Assembly (NCBI RefSeq): GCF_001422405.1 | Contig: NZ_LMMV01000001.1 | Location: forward strand, 1,460,157-1,524,156 | Direction of reading: 5' to 3' | DNA: 64,000 bases | Source of the DNA: Pseudorhodoferax sp. Leaf267 | GTDB lineage: Bacteria > Pseudomonadota > Gammaproteobacteria > Burkholderiales > Burkholderiaceae_C | Shown here: one piece after another, positions 36,958-48,251 of the stretch | Numbering within the stretch: position 1 is the stretch's first letter | Layout: each line of letters opens with the position of its first letter | Made by a program: the position numbers and the translations under genes | The notes under the pieces: model-generated | Databases searched by the model: none | What the model was told of the DNA's origin: nothing | The model's input: the letters and a program-made list of their open reading frames with translations, nothing else

Positions 36958-37953
36958 TCAATCCAGCTTGATGCCCAGGTCCACCGCCACCTTGATCCAC
37001 ATCGGCACTTCGGCGTCCCAGTCCTTGCGCGTGCCGGCCAGGTTCTTGGGCTTGTTGGGGATGCCGAAGTTCTCGCGCAGCTTGGCGCCGCGCTCGGTCT
37101 CCACGCAGGCCACGGCCACCTTGTTCAAGGCCTGCAGCACCGCCTCCGGGGTGCCGGCAGGGGCCATCAGCGCCAGGCCGCCCTCCAGGCCCACCAAGGG
37201 CGTATCGATGCCCTGCTCCACGAGCGTGGGCACGTCGGGCATCTTGGGCGAGCGGTACTTGCCGGTCACGCCGATGGGGCGCACGCCGCGGCCCTGCACG
37301 GTGGCGAAGGCCTGATAACTGCCGATCCCGATCTGCGTGGCATTGCCGGCCACGTCGATCCACATCGGCGACTCGCCCTTGTAGTTGATGGTCTGGATCT
37401 TGGTGCCGGCGTGGCGGTTCAACTGGTCGGCCACCAGGTGCGGGTACGAGCCCGGCGCGTAGCTGGCCATGTTGACCTGCTTCTCCCTCGCAAAGGCGAT
37501 GAACTCGCGCATGTTCTTCGCCGGCACATCGGGGGCCACGGCCACGGCCAGAGGGCCGGAGGGGAACAGCGCGACCGGCGTCAGGTCCTTGTCCAGGTCG
37601 TAGGGCAACTTGCTGTAGAGCACGCGGTTCTGCCACACCGTGCCGGAGGTGGAGACCAGCAGCGTGTAGCCATCGGCCGGCGCCTTGGCCACCTGGCTGA
37701 TGCCGATGATGGCGCCGCCGCCGGGCTTGTTGTCCACCACCGCCGGCTGTCCCAGCGTCTGGCTCAAATGGTCGGCGAACAAACGCGCGTAGGCATCGGT
37801 CAGCCCGCCGGGCGGAAAGGGCACGACGATGCGCACTGGCTTGTCGGGCCAGCGCGCAGGCTGCGCGTGCAGCCCGGGCCACACGCTGGCGGCGGCAACG
37901 GCGGCTGCGCCCTGCACGATGCGGCGGCGCGAGAGTTCGGGGGAAAAGGCCAT
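36958..37953 (-). CDS. Tripartite tricarboxylate transporter substrate-binding protein (Bug family)
   Basis: 331-residue periplasmic binding protein. A twin-arginine-like N-terminus (SRRRIVQGAAAVAAASV) is followed by the Bug fold: WPDKPVRIVVPFPPGGLTDAYAR, VDNKPGGGAIIGISQVAKAPADGYTLL, and PYDLDKDLTPVALF. Bug proteins bind carboxylates or amino acids; most, like this one, are orphans without adjacent tctAB membrane genes. CAGGAG precedes the start. It follows the RidA gene on the same strand with a 112-nt gap and may be controlled from the same divergent promoter region as the D-amino-acid cluster, but a dedicated link is not proven. Confidence 0.92.
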   Translation of the reverse strand: MAFSPELSRRRIVQGAAAVAAASVWPGLHAQPARWPDKPVRIVVPFPPGGLTDAYARLFADHLSQTLGQPAVVDNKPGGGAIIGISQVAKAPADGYTLLVSTSGTVWQNRVLYSKLPYDLDKDLTPVALFPSGPLAVAVAPDVPAKNMREFIAFAREKQVNMASYAPGSYPHLVADQLNRHAGTKIQTINYKGESPMWIDVAGNATQIGIGSYQAFATVQGRGVRPIGVTGKYRSPKMPDVPTLVEQGIDTPLVGLEGGLALMAPAGTPEAVLQALNKVAVACVETERGAKLRENFGIPNKPKNLAGTRKDWDAEVPMWIKVAVDLGIKLD

Positions 37954-38065
37954 GCGGGTGTGTCTCCTGAAGTGGTGCAAGCAGCGCGTCGGCACCTGGG
38001 CCGCGCGCCGCCTGCATCATCGCCACCCGCGGCGGCTGCCGTGCCTAGCGGATTCCCCGAGGAAC

Positions 38066-38455
38066 TTACGCCTTGGGCTTGTACGCGATCACGTCGATCT
38101 CGACCTTGGCGTCCACCATCAGCCGCGCCTCGGTGGTCGAGCGCGCCGGCTTGCCGTTCGGGAAGAAGCCCATGTAGACGCGGTTGAACGCGCCGAAGTC
38201 GCGCGCATCGTCAAGCCAGATCGTGCACTTGCAGACGTCGTCGAAATCGGCACCGGCCAGCGCCAGCGCGGCGCGCACGTTCTCCAGCACCTGGCGCGTC
38301 TGCGCCTCGATGCCGCCGCCGACCAGCTCGCCGTTCGCGTCCACAGGCACCTGGCCGGAGACGTAGACGAAGTCCCCCGCGCGCACGGCAGGCGACAAGG
38401 GGCGGGCCTGGCGGTCCGAGGCGATGGGCGGAAGGCCCAGGTATTCGAGTGGCAT
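38066..38455 (-). CDS. RidA family protein (2-iminobutanoate/2-iminopropanoate deaminase-like)
   Basis: 129-residue YjgF/YER057c/UK114 protein; trimeric enzymes that hydrolyse reactive imines/enamines from PLP enzymes to 2-oxo acids and ammonia. Seen: RPLSPAVRAGDFVYVSGQVPVD, TRQVLENVRAAL, and the conserved Arg in PARSTTEARLMVDAKVEIDVIAY, which binds the substrate carboxylate. The ATG at 38455 is used (AGGAG 7 nt upstream); a GTG one codon earlier is possible. It is divergent from the peptide importer operon that also encodes a PLP D-serine-deaminase-like enzyme, whose product type (2-aminoacrylate) is the natural RidA substrate. Confidence 0.92.
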   Translation of the reverse strand: MPLEYLGLPPIASDRQARPLSPAVRAGDFVYVSGQVPVDANGELVGGGIEAQTRQVLENVRAALALAGADFDDVCKCTIWLDDARDFGAFNRVYMGFFPNGKPARSTTEARLMVDAKVEIDVIAYKPKA

Positions 38456-38480
38456 CACAAAGCTCCTGACACAATCAAAT

Positions 38481-38499
38481 ATTGAAAGTAATTTTCAAT
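38481..38499. promoter_or_regulatory. Operator palindrome 1 (probable RpiR-family site)
   Basis: ATTGAAAGTAATTTTCAAT: 7-bp perfect arms with a 5-bp spacer, 26 bp upstream of the ridA start. Its sequence is almost the reverse complement of site 2 at 38554. The TGAAA-N5-TTTCA core is the style of RpiR-family operators, and an RpiR gene is in the operon. Confidence 0.65.
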
Positions 38500-38514
38500 A
38501 ATACGGGTAAACCC

Positions 38515-38530
38515 TGGCACAAAACCTGCA
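38515..38530 (+). promoter_or_regulatory. Sigma-54-like -24/-12 element (tentative)
   Basis: TGGCAC at 38515-38520 and CTGCA at 38526-38530 put GG and GC exactly 10 bp apart, as in -24/-12 promoters (consensus TGGCAC-N5-TTGCW); one mismatch. It lies between the two operators and points toward the importer operon. No enhancer-binding activator is in the cluster, so chance is possible. Confidence 0.35.
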
Positions 38531-38553
38531 TCCTGGCGAATATCTTAGCCGTT

Positions 38554-38572
38554 ATTGAAATTTACTTTCACA
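38554..38572. promoter_or_regulatory. Operator palindrome 2 (probable RpiR-family site)
   Basis: ATTGAAATTTACTTTCACA, arms TGAAA / TTTCA with a 5-bp spacer. Read on the other strand it differs from site 1 by only a few bases (TGAAAGTAAATTTCAAT versus TGAAAGTAATTTTCAAT). The centre is 73 bp from site 1, about seven helical turns. It lies 33 bp before the binding-protein ATG. Confidence 0.6.
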
Positions 38573-38604
38573 CTTTTGGTGCAAGCCGCGTCTCAGGAGA
38601 ACCC

Positions 38605-40170
38605 ATGAAGCCCGCCATCCCCACGTACCGCCCCATCCCTCTGTTGCGCCGCACCGTGCTGGCGCTGGCCTGCCTGGCGCCCTGCGCCAGCGTGGTGCAA
38701 GCGCAGGCCCCTGCGCCGCGCGCCTACGCGACGCTGGCCATGGTGGCCGAGCCGCAGACGCTGGACCCGATGGCCTCCACGGCCGACTTGGTCGGCACCA
38801 TCATGCAGCACGTCTACGAGCCGCTCTACACCTTCGACGCCAAGTGGGCCGTGGTGCCCATGCTGGCCGAGGCCGCACCCAGGATCTCCGCCGACGGCAA
38901 GACCTACGCCATCACGCTGCGCAAGAACGTGCAGTTGCACAGCGGCCGCGCGCTGACCGCCGACGACGTGGTCGCCAGCCTGCAGCGCTGGATGGAGCAG
39001 TCGCCGCGCGGCAAGGCCGTGGGCAAGCAGGTCGAGCGCATCGCCGCCAAGGGCCCGCTGGGTGTTGAGATCGTGCTCAAGGAACCCTACGCCCCGCTGC
39101 TCGCGCAACTGGCGCTGCCCAGCGGCATGGCCGCCATCATGGCCAAGGAATCGATCGCGACGCCGCTCAAGGAATTCGTCGGCACCGGGCCCTACCGCTT
39201 CAAGGAACGCCGGCCCGACCAGTTCGTGCTGCTGTCGCGCTTCGACCAGTACACGGCGCGCAGCGAGCCGGCCAACGGCTACGGTGGCAAACGCGAAGCC
39301 GCCATCGCCGAGCTGCGCTTCGTGCCGGTGCCGAACGCCAACACGCGCGTGGAAGGCGCGCTGGCTGGCCAGTACGACTTCGCCGACCTGCTGCCCACCG
39401 AGTCGCTGCCGCGCCTGGAAAAGGCCGCCGGCAAGACCGTGCCGATCATGACGCCGTCCTTCGGCTTCCCCTACCTGGTGCTCAACACCAAGGAAGGCGT
39501 GATGGCCAGCGCGCCGCTGCGCCAGGCCGTGCAACAGGCGCTGGGCACGGGCGAGATGCTCGCCGCAGGCTTCGGCGACACGCGCTTCTTCACGGTCGAG
39601 GCCAACCACTTCCCCAAGGGATCGCCGTTCTACAGCGAGGCCGGCAGCGCCGCCTACAACCAGCGCAACGCGCCCAAGGCCAAGGAGGCCGCGGCCAAGG
39701 CCGGCTACCAGGGCCAGCCCATCCGCGTGCTGACCAGCCGGCAGTACGACTTCCACTACAACATGTCGCTGCTGATGGCCGAGCAGCTCAAGCGTGCCGG
39801 CTTCAAGGTCGACCTCAACGTGGTCGACTGGGCCACGCTGGTGCAGCGCCGCAACGACGCCAAGCTGTGGGACATCTACGTGACCCACTCCGGCCAGTTC
39901 CCCGAGCCCATGCTGTCGCCGCCGCAACTGGGCGACGGCGCGCCCGGCTGGTGGGAGACGCCGACCAAGCAGGCCGCGCTGGCCGCCTTTAACGCCGAGC
40001 CCAACCCCGCCAAGCGCGCCGCGCTGTGGGGCAAGGTGCAGCAGCTGGTCTATGACGAGGTGCCCTACATCAACGTGGGCAAGTTCAGCGGCCTGTCGGC
40101 CAGGAGCCCGGCGCTCGACAACTACCAGCCCGCGACCTGGCCGTTCTTCTGGAACGCAAAGATCAAGTAA
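38605..40170 (+). CDS. Peptide-type ABC transporter substrate-binding protein (DppA/OppA family)
   Basis: 521-residue periplasmic binding protein of the SBP_bac_5 family. Signal peptide ~1-36 (LACLAPCASVVQAQA). Typical features: EPQTLDPMASTADLVGTIMQHVYEPLYTFD, LAEAAPRISADGKTYAITLRKNVQLHSGRALTADDVVASLQRW, and VGTGPYRFKERRPDQFVL. The start ATG has CAGGAGA 7 nt upstream. First gene of an operon with two permeases, a fused ATPase, a D-serine-deaminase-like enzyme, an RpiR regulator and a D-aminoacylase; the likely ligand is a D-residue peptide or N-acyl-D-amino acid. Confidence 0.93.
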   Translation: MKPAIPTYRPIPLLRRTVLALACLAPCASVVQAQAPAPRAYATLAMVAEPQTLDPMASTADLVGTIMQHVYEPLYTFDAKWAVVPMLAEAAPRISADGKTYAITLRKNVQLHSGRALTADDVVASLQRWMEQSPRGKAVGKQVERIAAKGPLGVEIVLKEPYAPLLAQLALPSGMAAIMAKESIATPLKEFVGTGPYRFKERRPDQFVLLSRFDQYTARSEPANGYGGKREAAIAELRFVPVPNANTRVEGALAGQYDFADLLPTESLPRLEKAAGKTVPIMTPSFGFPYLVLNTKEGVMASAPLRQAVQQALGTGEMLAAGFGDTRFFTVEANHFPKGSPFYSEAGSAAYNQRNAPKAKEAAAKAGYQGQPIRVLTSRQYDFHYNMSLLMAEQLKRAGFKVDLNVVDWATLVQRRNDAKLWDIYVTHSGQFPEPMLSPPQLGDGAPGWWETPTKQAALAAFNAEPNPAKRAALWGKVQQLVYDEVPYINVGKFSGLSARSPALDNYQPATWPFFWNAKIK

Positions 40171-40173
40171 GCC

Positions 40174-41115
40174 ATGGCCAAGTTCATCCTGTCCAAGGCC
40201 GCCGGAATGCTGGCCGTGCTGGCCATCGTCGCGGTGCTGGTCTTCGTGCTCACGCGCGCGGCCTCGGGCGACCCGGTGGCGGTGCTGCTGGGCGACCAGG
40301 CCACGGCGGCCGACATCGCGCGCGTGCAGGCCCAGTACGGGCTGGACCGGCCGCTGCCGATGCAGTTCGGCTACTGGCTGCGCGAGGTGCTGCAGGGCAA
40401 CCTGGGCGACTCGATCTTTTTGCAGCGCCCCGTCACGCAGGCGCTGGCCGAGCGCGCCGAGCCCACGGCCCTGCTCACGCTGATGGCGGTCGGCATCGCC
40501 GCGCTGATCGGCATCCCCTGCGGCATCGTCTCGGCCGTGTGGCGCGGCCGCGCGGTGGACCAGTTGTTCACGGGCGTGGCCATGCTCGGCGCCAGCGTGC
40601 CCAGCTTCTGGCTCGGCATCGTGCTGATCCAGCTGTTCGCGGTGTCGCTGGGCTGGTTCCCGGTGTCAGGGTACGGCCAGCCCGACGCCTCGCTGGCCGA
40701 GCGCCTGCACACGCTGGTGCTGCCGGCCTGCGTGCTGGGCCTGCTCAACTCGGCGCTGATCATCCGCTTCACGCGCGCGTCCATGCTCGACGTGCTGGGC
40801 GAGGACTACGTGCGCACGGCCCGCGCCAAGGGCCTGGGCGAAGGCGTGGTCGTGCTCAAGCATGCGCTGCGCAACGCGCTGGTGCCCATCGTCACCGTGG
40901 TGGGCCTGACCATGGCGCTGATGATCGGCGGCGCCGTCGTCACCGAGACCGTGTTCGGTCTGCCCGGCGTGGGCAACCTGGTGGTGGGTGCCGTGCTGCG
41001 GCGCGACTACCCGGTGATCCAGGGCGCGCTGCTGGTCATCGCGGCGATCTACGTGTTCATCAACTTCGCGATCGACATGCTGTACGCCGTGGTCGATCCC
41101 CGGGTCAAGGTATGA
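40174..41115 (+). CDS. Peptide ABC transporter permease (DppB family)
   Basis: 313-residue inner-membrane permease with six TMs. The N-terminus [30 protein letters not shown] is the conserved DppB start, followed by [28 protein letters not shown]. The ATPase-docking EAA loop is [31 protein letters not shown]. It starts 3 nt after the binding protein gene and overlaps the second permease by 4 nt (ATGA). Confidence 0.94.
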   Translation: MAKFILSKAAGMLAVLAIVAVLVFVLTRAASGDPVAVLLGDQATAADIARVQAQYGLDRPLPMQFGYWLREVLQGNLGDSIFLQRPVTQALAERAEPTALLTLMAVGIAALIGIPCGIVSAVWRGRAVDQLFTGVAMLGASVPSFWLGIVLIQLFAVSLGWFPVSGYGQPDASLAERLHTLVLPACVLGLLNSALIIRFTRASMLDVLGEDYVRTARAKGLGEGVVVLKHALRNALVPIVTVVGLTMALMIGGAVVTETVFGLPGVGNLVVGAVLRRDYPVIQGALLVIAAIYVFINFAIDMLYAVVDPRVKV

Positions 41116-41951
41116 AGCTTCCTCCCCTGCTCCAGCAACTGCTGCGCCGGCGCATCGTGCTGTTGTCCGCCGTGATCCTGCTGGCCATCGTGGTGCTGGC
41201 CGTCGGCGCGCCGCTGTTCGCCTCGGCCGACCCCAACGACACCGCCATCCTCGACCGGCTCAAGGCGCCGAGCGAGGCGCACCTGATGGGCACGGACGAG
41301 CTCGGCCGCGACCTGTACGCCCGCATCGTGCATGGCGCGCGCTACTCGCTGGCCATCGCCGCGCTGACGGCTGCCGGCTCGGTGCTGGCCGGCACGCTGC
41401 TGGGCCTGGTGGCCGGCTTCTTCCGCCGGCTCGACGCGCCGCTCATGCGCGTGGTGGACGCCATGATGTCCTTCCCCGACATCCTGCTGGCCATCGCGCT
41501 CGTGGCCATCCTCGGGCCCTCGCTGGGCAACGTGGTGCTGGCCCTGGTGCTGGTCTACACGCCGCGCGTGGCGCGCGTGGTGCGTGCGTCCACGCTGGTG
41601 GTGCGCGAGCTGCTGTTCGTGGAGGCCGCGCGGGCCATCGGCGCGCGCACGCCGCACATCCTGTGGCACCACGTGCTGCCCAACCTGATGTCGCCCATCC
41701 TCGTGCAGGCCTCGTTCATCTTCGCCTACGCCATCCTGGCCGAGGCCGGGCTCTCCTTCCTGGGCGTGGGCATGCCGCCCGAGATCCCCACCTGGGGCAC
41801 CATGGTGGCGGGCAGCCAGCAGTACGCACACCAGGCCTTCTGGGTCGTGCTGTTCCCGGGCCTGGCCATCATCCTCACGGCACTGTCACTGCAACTGCTG
41901 GGCGACGGCGTGCGCGACGCGCTGGACCCCAAACTCAAGAAAGCGGTGTGA
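41112..41951 (+). CDS. Peptide ABC transporter permease (DppC family)
   Basis: 279-residue second permease. Conserved pieces: [56 protein letters not shown] (the hallmark LGTDxLGRD motif), the EAA loop [32 protein letters not shown], and [25 protein letters not shown]. It overlaps the first permease stop, and the ATPase gene follows 2 nt downstream. Forms the heterodimeric channel with DppB. Confidence 0.94.
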   Translation: MKLPPLLQQLLRRRIVLLSAVILLAIVVLAVGAPLFASADPNDTAILDRLKAPSEAHLMGTDELGRDLYARIVHGARYSLAIAALTAAGSVLAGTLLGLVAGFFRRLDAPLMRVVDAMMSFPDILLAIALVAILGPSLGNVVLALVLVYTPRVARVVRASTLVVRELLFVEAARAIGARTPHILWHHVLPNLMSPILVQASFIFAYAILAEAGLSFLGVGMPPEIPTWGTMVAGSQQYAHQAFWVVLFPGLAIILTALSLQLLGDGVRDALDPKLKKAV

Positions 41952-41953
41952 CC

Positions 41954-43848
<1,895 letters not shown>

Positions 43849-43849
<1 letters not shown>

Positions 43850-45138
43850 TGAACGACACCTTGCTCGACCCCCAGCTGGACGCCAGCTACAAGGGCTATC
43901 CCCGCACCCAGCCGCCGCGCGCGCGCAGCCAGATCGGCCAAGCCGGCTGGAACGTGCTGGCCGGCGACCTGCCGCTGCCCATCGCCTTGATCCGGCGTGA
44001 CGCCCTCGCCCACAACCTGGCCTGGATGCAGCAGTACGCGCGCAGCCAGGGCGTGGACATGGCGCCGCACGGCAAGACCACCATGTCGCCGCAGCTGTTC
44101 GCGCGCCAGCTCGACGCAGGTGCCTGGGGCATCACGTTCGCCACGGTGGCGCAGCTGGCCATCGGCGTGGCAGCGGGCGCACGCCGCACGCTGATCGCCA
44201 ACCAGGTCGTGGCCGACGACGACCTGGCCGGCATCCGCGGCCTGCTGGCGGCGCACGCCGACCTGCGCGTGGTGTTCCTCGTCGACTCGCTGGCGCAGCT
44301 GGCACTCATCGACGACTGGCATGCACGCCAGGGCCGCCCCGGTGTCTTCGAAGTGATGCTGGAGATCGGCGTGGCCGGCGGCCGCACCGGCTGCCGCACG
44401 CAGGACGAGGCCCTGGCCCTGGCCCGCGCCGTGCGCGCCAGCGCCGCCACGCGCCTGGTCGGCATCGAGTGCTATGAGGGCCAGGGCGCCACCGGCCAGA
44501 GCGCACCCGACACTGCCTATGCCAACACGCTGATGGACCGCGTCGACGCCCTGGCCCGCGCCTGCGTGGCCGAGGATCTATTCGAGGCCGACGAGCTGCT
44601 GTTCTCGGCCGGCGGCTCGGCCATCTTCGACCTGGTGGCCGGCCGGCTGCGGCCCACGCTGGGCCGGCCCGTGCGCGGTCTGCTTCGCTCGGGCTGCTAT
44701 GTCACGCACGACCATGGCTTCTACAAGCGCATGGTCGACGCGGTGGACCAGCGGCTGGGCTGCGATTGCGGCGAAGGCCTGCGGCCCGCGCTGGAGGTCT
44801 GGGCCACCGTGCAGTCGCGGCCCGAGCCGCGGCTGGCCATCGTGGCCGTGGGCCGGCGCGACATCTCGTTCGACCTGTCGCTGCCTGTGCCCATCGCACG
44901 CGCCGCGCGCGGCAGCCTCGCGCCCGCCGGCGTGCCCGCCAGCTGGGCCATCACCGCGCTGAACGACCAGCACGCCTACCTGCGCTGGGAGGAAGCCGAC
45001 GACGCGCTGGCGCCGGCCGTGGGCGAGCGCATCGGCCTGGGCATCTCGCACCCGTGCACCACCTTCGACAAGTGGCGCTGGATGCCGGTGGTGGACGAAA
45101 GCCTGAACGTGGTCGACGCCATCACCACTCAGTTCTGA
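43849..45138 (+). CDS. D-serine deaminase-like / D-threonine aldolase-fold PLP enzyme
   Basis: 429-residue fold-type III PLP enzyme with alanine-racemase-like N-domain and D-serine-dehydratase-like C-domain. PLP Lys76 is in MAPHGKTTMSPQL; the C-terminal zinc motif is H401-P-C403 in GISHPCTTFDKW, the His-x-Cys pair characteristic of eukaryote-type D-serine dehydratase, rather than the His/Asp set of D-threonine aldolase. It should deaminate a D-amino acid (D-serine or similar) to a 2-oxo acid via an enamine. The ATG overlaps the ATPase stop; an RpiR regulator follows 2 nt after its stop. Often annotated simply as amino acid deaminase. Confidence 0.88.
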
Positions 45139-45140
45139 CC

Positions 45141-46043
45141 ATGGCCGACAACCTGCTGCAAAAGATGGCCGCGCTGCGCGCCAGCGCACCGGCCACGCGC
45201 CGCGCCATCCTCGAGCTGATCCTCGAAGACCCCGAGCGCGCGCTGGAGGAAAGCTTCGAGACGCTGGCCGAGCGCTCGCGCAGCTCGGTGCCCACCATCA
45301 TGCGCACCTGCCGCGACCTGGGCTACGCCGGCTTGCGCGAATTCAAGCTGGGCCTGGCACAGGCGCTGGCGCTGGGCGGCTCGCCGCTGCACCGCAGCGT
45401 GAGCATCGGCGACACGGCCGACGACGTGACGGCCAAGATCGTGCGCAGCGCCTCGGCCTCGGTGCTGGGCGTGCGCGCGCAGCTGGACATGGCCGTGGTC
45501 GAGGCCACGGCCGCCGCGCTGGCCGCCGCGCCGCACATCGACATCTACGGCGCGGGCGCCACCTCCTGGTTCATGGCCAACGACCTGCAGGCACGGCTGT
45601 TCCGCCTGGGCCTGTCGGTCAACGCGTGGGCCGATTACCACCTGCAGCAGGTGGCGGCCGGCGCGCACGGGCCGGGCTCGGTCGTGGTGGCGTTCTCGCA
45701 CGTGGGCGGCATGCCCTCGCTGCTGGACAGCGTGGACGTGGCGCGCGCCCAGGGCGCGCGCGTGGTCGCCATCACGCGCCCCGGCTCGGCACTGGCCGCG
45801 CGCGCCGATCTGCTGCTGGCGCTGGATGTGCCCGAGGACGCCGTGATGCGCGTGGGCATCGACGCCTACCTCGCGCACCTGACGGTGATCGAGATCCTGT
45901 CGGTGCTGGTCGCGCAGAAGCTCGGCGAGCCCGCGCTGGCCCGTCTGCGCCGCGTGCGCGCCGCGCTGCAGCGCCAGGGCATCGACGTGCAGGGCTATCC
46001 GTTGCCGGTGTGGGACGTGGCAGCCCAGGAGGAGAAGGCATGA
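45141..46043 (+). CDS. MurR/RpiR family transcriptional regulator
   Basis: 300-residue regulator: N-terminal HTH_6 domain (1-78: ERALEESFETLAERSRSSVPTIMRTCRDLGYAGLREFKLGLAQ) and C-terminal SIS domain (about 120-260: IDIYGAGATSWFMANDLQARLFRLG and VVVAFSHVGGMPSLLDSVDVARAQGARVVAIT). RpiR proteins usually repress catabolic genes and sense phosphosugars, though several control amino-acid or ureide use. Here the regulator is inside the peptide/D-amino-acid operon (2-nt gap upstream, 4-nt overlap downstream), so it most likely controls this operon through the two palindromes at 38481 and 38554. Confidence 0.92.
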   Translation: MADNLLQKMAALRASAPATRRAILELILEDPERALEESFETLAERSRSSVPTIMRTCRDLGYAGLREFKLGLAQALALGGSPLHRSVSIGDTADDVTAKIVRSASASVLGVRAQLDMAVVEATAAALAAAPHIDIYGAGATSWFMANDLQARLFRLGLSVNAWADYHLQQVAAGAHGPGSVVVAFSHVGGMPSLLDSVDVARAQGARVVAITRPGSALAARADLLLALDVPEDAVMRVGIDAYLAHLTVIEILSVLVAQKLGEPALARLRRVRAALQRQGIDVQGYPLPVWDVAAQEEKA

Positions 46044-47494
46044 GCACACCGACATTGCTCGAAGGCGGCCTCATCGTCGACGGCGGCGGCGCGCCCGGCT
46101 GGCCTGGCGATGTGCTGCTGCAGGACGGCCGCATCGAACGCCTGGGCCAGCGGCTGCGCGAGCATCTGCCCGCCGGCCTGGACCTGGCCGACCTGCAGGT
46201 GCACGACTGCCGCGGCAAGGTCATCGCGCCCGGCTTCATCGACGTGCACACGCACGACGATGCGGCCGTGCTGCGCACGCCCGAGTACCTGCCCAAGCTG
46301 TCGCAGGGCATCACCACGGTGGTCACCGGCAACTGCGGCATCTCGCTGGCGCCCTACCGCACCGAGCGCGCACTGCCGCCGCTCACGCTGCTGGGGCCGG
46401 ACGCGTTCCGCTACGCCAGCATGGCCGCCTACCGGGAAGCAGTCACACAAGCTTTGCCGGCACTGAACGTCGCCGCCTTGGTCGGCCACACCACGTTACG
46501 CTTCGCGGCCATGGACGACCTCGCGCGCGCCGCCACGGCCGACGAGCGCGCGCGCATGGCCGCGCTGCTGCAGGAATGCATGGATGCCGGCGCGCTGGGC
46601 CTGTCGTCCGGCCTGTTCTACGAAGAAGCCTTCGCCGCCCCTTCCGACGAGGTGACCGACCTGGCCCGCGTGGCCGCGCGCGCCGGTGGCGTCTACGCCA
46701 CGCACCTGCGCAGCGAGATGCAGGCCATCATCGAGGCGCTGCACGAGGCCGGCGACTGCGCGTTCGAGGCCGGCCTGCCGCTGGTGATCTCGCACCACAA
46801 GTGCGCCGGCCCCGCGCAATGGGGCCGCACGCGCGAGACGCTGCCGCTGATCGACCAGCTCGCGCAGCGCCAGGACATCGCCATGGACGTCTACCCCTAC
46901 GTGGCCGGCTCCACCGTGCTGCGCGAGGACCTGATCGACGGCGTGATCGACGTGCTGCTGACCTGGAGCGACCCGCACCCCGAGCTGGGCGGCCGCATGC
47001 TGGCCGAGATCGCCGCCGGCTGGGGCGTGGACCAGAAGGCCGCCGCGCGCCGGCTCATGCCCGGCGGCGCCTGCTACTTCCAGATGCAGGAAGAAGACGT
47101 GGAGCGCGTGATCGCCCACCCGCGCAGCATGATCGGCTCGGACGGCCTGCCGCACGACCGCCACCCGCACCCGCGGCTATGGGGCGCGTTCCCGCGCGTG
47201 CTGGCGCGCTACTGGCGCGGGCGCGGGCTGTTCACGCTGGAGCAGGCGGTGCACAAGATGACGGGCCTGTCGGCGCGGCAGTTCCGCATTGCCGACCGAG
47301 GCCTGCTGCGCGCGGGCGCGCACGCCGACGTGGTGGTGTTCGATCCGCAGCGCATCACGGACATGGCGAGCTTCGAGCAGCCCGAGCAGTTGAGCGTGGG
47401 CGTGGAGGCGGTGTTCGTGAATGGCGCGCTGGCGTACCGCGAGGGGCAGGCGGCGGTGCTGGCGCGGGCGGGGCAGATGCTGTCGCGCGCATAG
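46040..47494 (+). CDS. N-acyl-D-amino-acid deacylase (D-aminoacylase family)
   Basis: 484-residue amidohydrolase removing acyl groups from N-acyl-D-amino acids. Metal ligands: H70-x-H72 in FIDVHTHDD, Cys99 in TGNCGIS (the Cys ligand of characterised D-aminoacylases), His in ATHLRSE, LVISHHKCAG, and Asp in MIGSDGLPHD. Flanking beta domain pieces GGLIVDGGGAPG at the start and DVVVFDPQRITD near the end. Its ATG overlaps the RpiR stop (ATGA). It is the last gene of the operon, consistent with the order import, deacylation, deamination. An efficient hairpin follows. Confidence 0.93.
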   Translation: MSTPTLLEGGLIVDGGGAPGWPGDVLLQDGRIERLGQRLREHLPAGLDLADLQVHDCRGKVIAPGFIDVHTHDDAAVLRTPEYLPKLSQGITTVVTGNCGISLAPYRTERALPPLTLLGPDAFRYASMAAYREAVTQALPALNVAALVGHTTLRFAAMDDLARAATADERARMAALLQECMDAGALGLSSGLFYEEAFAAPSDEVTDLARVAARAGGVYATHLRSEMQAIIEALHEAGDCAFEAGLPLVISHHKCAGPAQWGRTRETLPLIDQLAQRQDIAMDVYPYVAGSTVLREDLIDGVIDVLLTWSDPHPELGGRMLAEIAAGWGVDQKAAARRLMPGGACYFQMQEEDVERVIAHPRSMIGSDGLPHDRHPHPRLWGAFPRVLARYWRGRGLFTLEQAVHKMTGLSARQFRIADRGLLRAGAHADVVVFDPQRITDMASFEQPEQLSVGVEAVFVNGALAYREGQAAVLARAGQMLSRA

Positions 47495-47516
47495 TGGCAT
47501 GGCGGCATGCGCGCCG

Positions 47517-47556
47517 ATCGAAATGGCGCGAAAAGCCGGTTGCGCGCCACTTCGAT
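47517..47556. terminator. Long hairpin between convergent D-aminoacylase and pdeM genes
   Basis: Stem of 14 bp with a single A-C mismatch (ATCGAAATGGCGCG / CGCGCCACTTCGAT) and a 12-nt loop, 23 nt after the D-aminoacylase stop. It can end both converging transcripts. Confidence 0.6.
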
Positions 47557-47588
47557 GCTTTGCACCTGGCGCGAGCGGCCGCGCCAGT

Positions 47589-48251
47589 TCACGGCAGCGG
47601 CCACACGCCACCATCTCCCACCGCATACAGCCTGCGCCCCGGCGCCGCCTCCACGCGCCAGCCGCCCGTGAACTCGCCGAAGGCCGGCAGCACGGCCTGG
47701 CCTGCGTCCGCCACGAAGCACGGCAGGCGCAGCCGGTCGCGCCCCGCGCCGAACAGCAGGCAGGCCGGGTGCACATGGCCGGCCAGCACGAAATGCGTGG
47801 CGTGCGTCTGCGGGTGGTGGCACAGGGCGAACGGGCCGACCAGGTACGGTTCGTCGACGATGGCGATGCCCAGGTCGGCCGGCGGGTCGCCCGCATGGCT
47901 GTCGTGGTTGCCGCGCACCAGCGTGATGGCCAGCCCTCCATAGCGCGCGCGCCACGCGGCCAGCGCGGCCAGCAGCGACGTTGTGCGCGCCTGCTCGGCA
48001 TGCAGGAAGTCGCCGAGCACCACGAGATGCCGGGCGCCGTGCTGCGCGATGAGCGCGTCCAGCCGCGCCAGGTTCTCCTGCGTGGTGCCGGCCGGCACGG
48101 GCTGGCCGGCAGCGCGAAAGGTGGCGGCCTTGCCCAGGTGCAGGTCGGCGATCAGCAGCATGCGGCGCGCGGGCCACCACAGCGCACGCTCGGGCAGGAG
48201 CACCAGCGTCTCGCCGGCCCATTCCACGGCGTGGACGGTGTGGCCCGCCAT
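47589..48251 (-). CDS. pdeM: Ligase-associated DNA damage response endonuclease PdeM
   Basis: 220-residue calcineurin-like metallophosphoesterase. Motifs in order: ADLHLGKAATFR (D-x-H), VLGDFLHAE (GD), VRGNHDSH (GNHD), and VLAGHVHPA (GHxH), all metal-binding. It belongs to the group found beside Lhr helicases, often with a DNA ligase and an exonuclease. The ATG overlaps the Lhr stop (TGATG), so the two are coupled. Here the ligase and exonuclease are not adjacent. Nuclease activity is known for the family, not shown here. Confidence 0.9.
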   Translation of the reverse strand: MAGHTVHAVEWAGETLVLLPERALWWPARRMLLIADLHLGKAATFRAAGQPVPAGTTQENLARLDALIAQHGARHLVVLGDFLHAEQARTTSLLAALAAWRARYGGLAITLVRGNHDSHAGDPPADLGIAIVDEPYLVGPFALCHHPQTHATHFVLAGHVHPACLLFGAGRDRLRLPCFVADAGQAVLPAFGEFTGGWRVEAAPGRRLYAVGDGGVWPLP

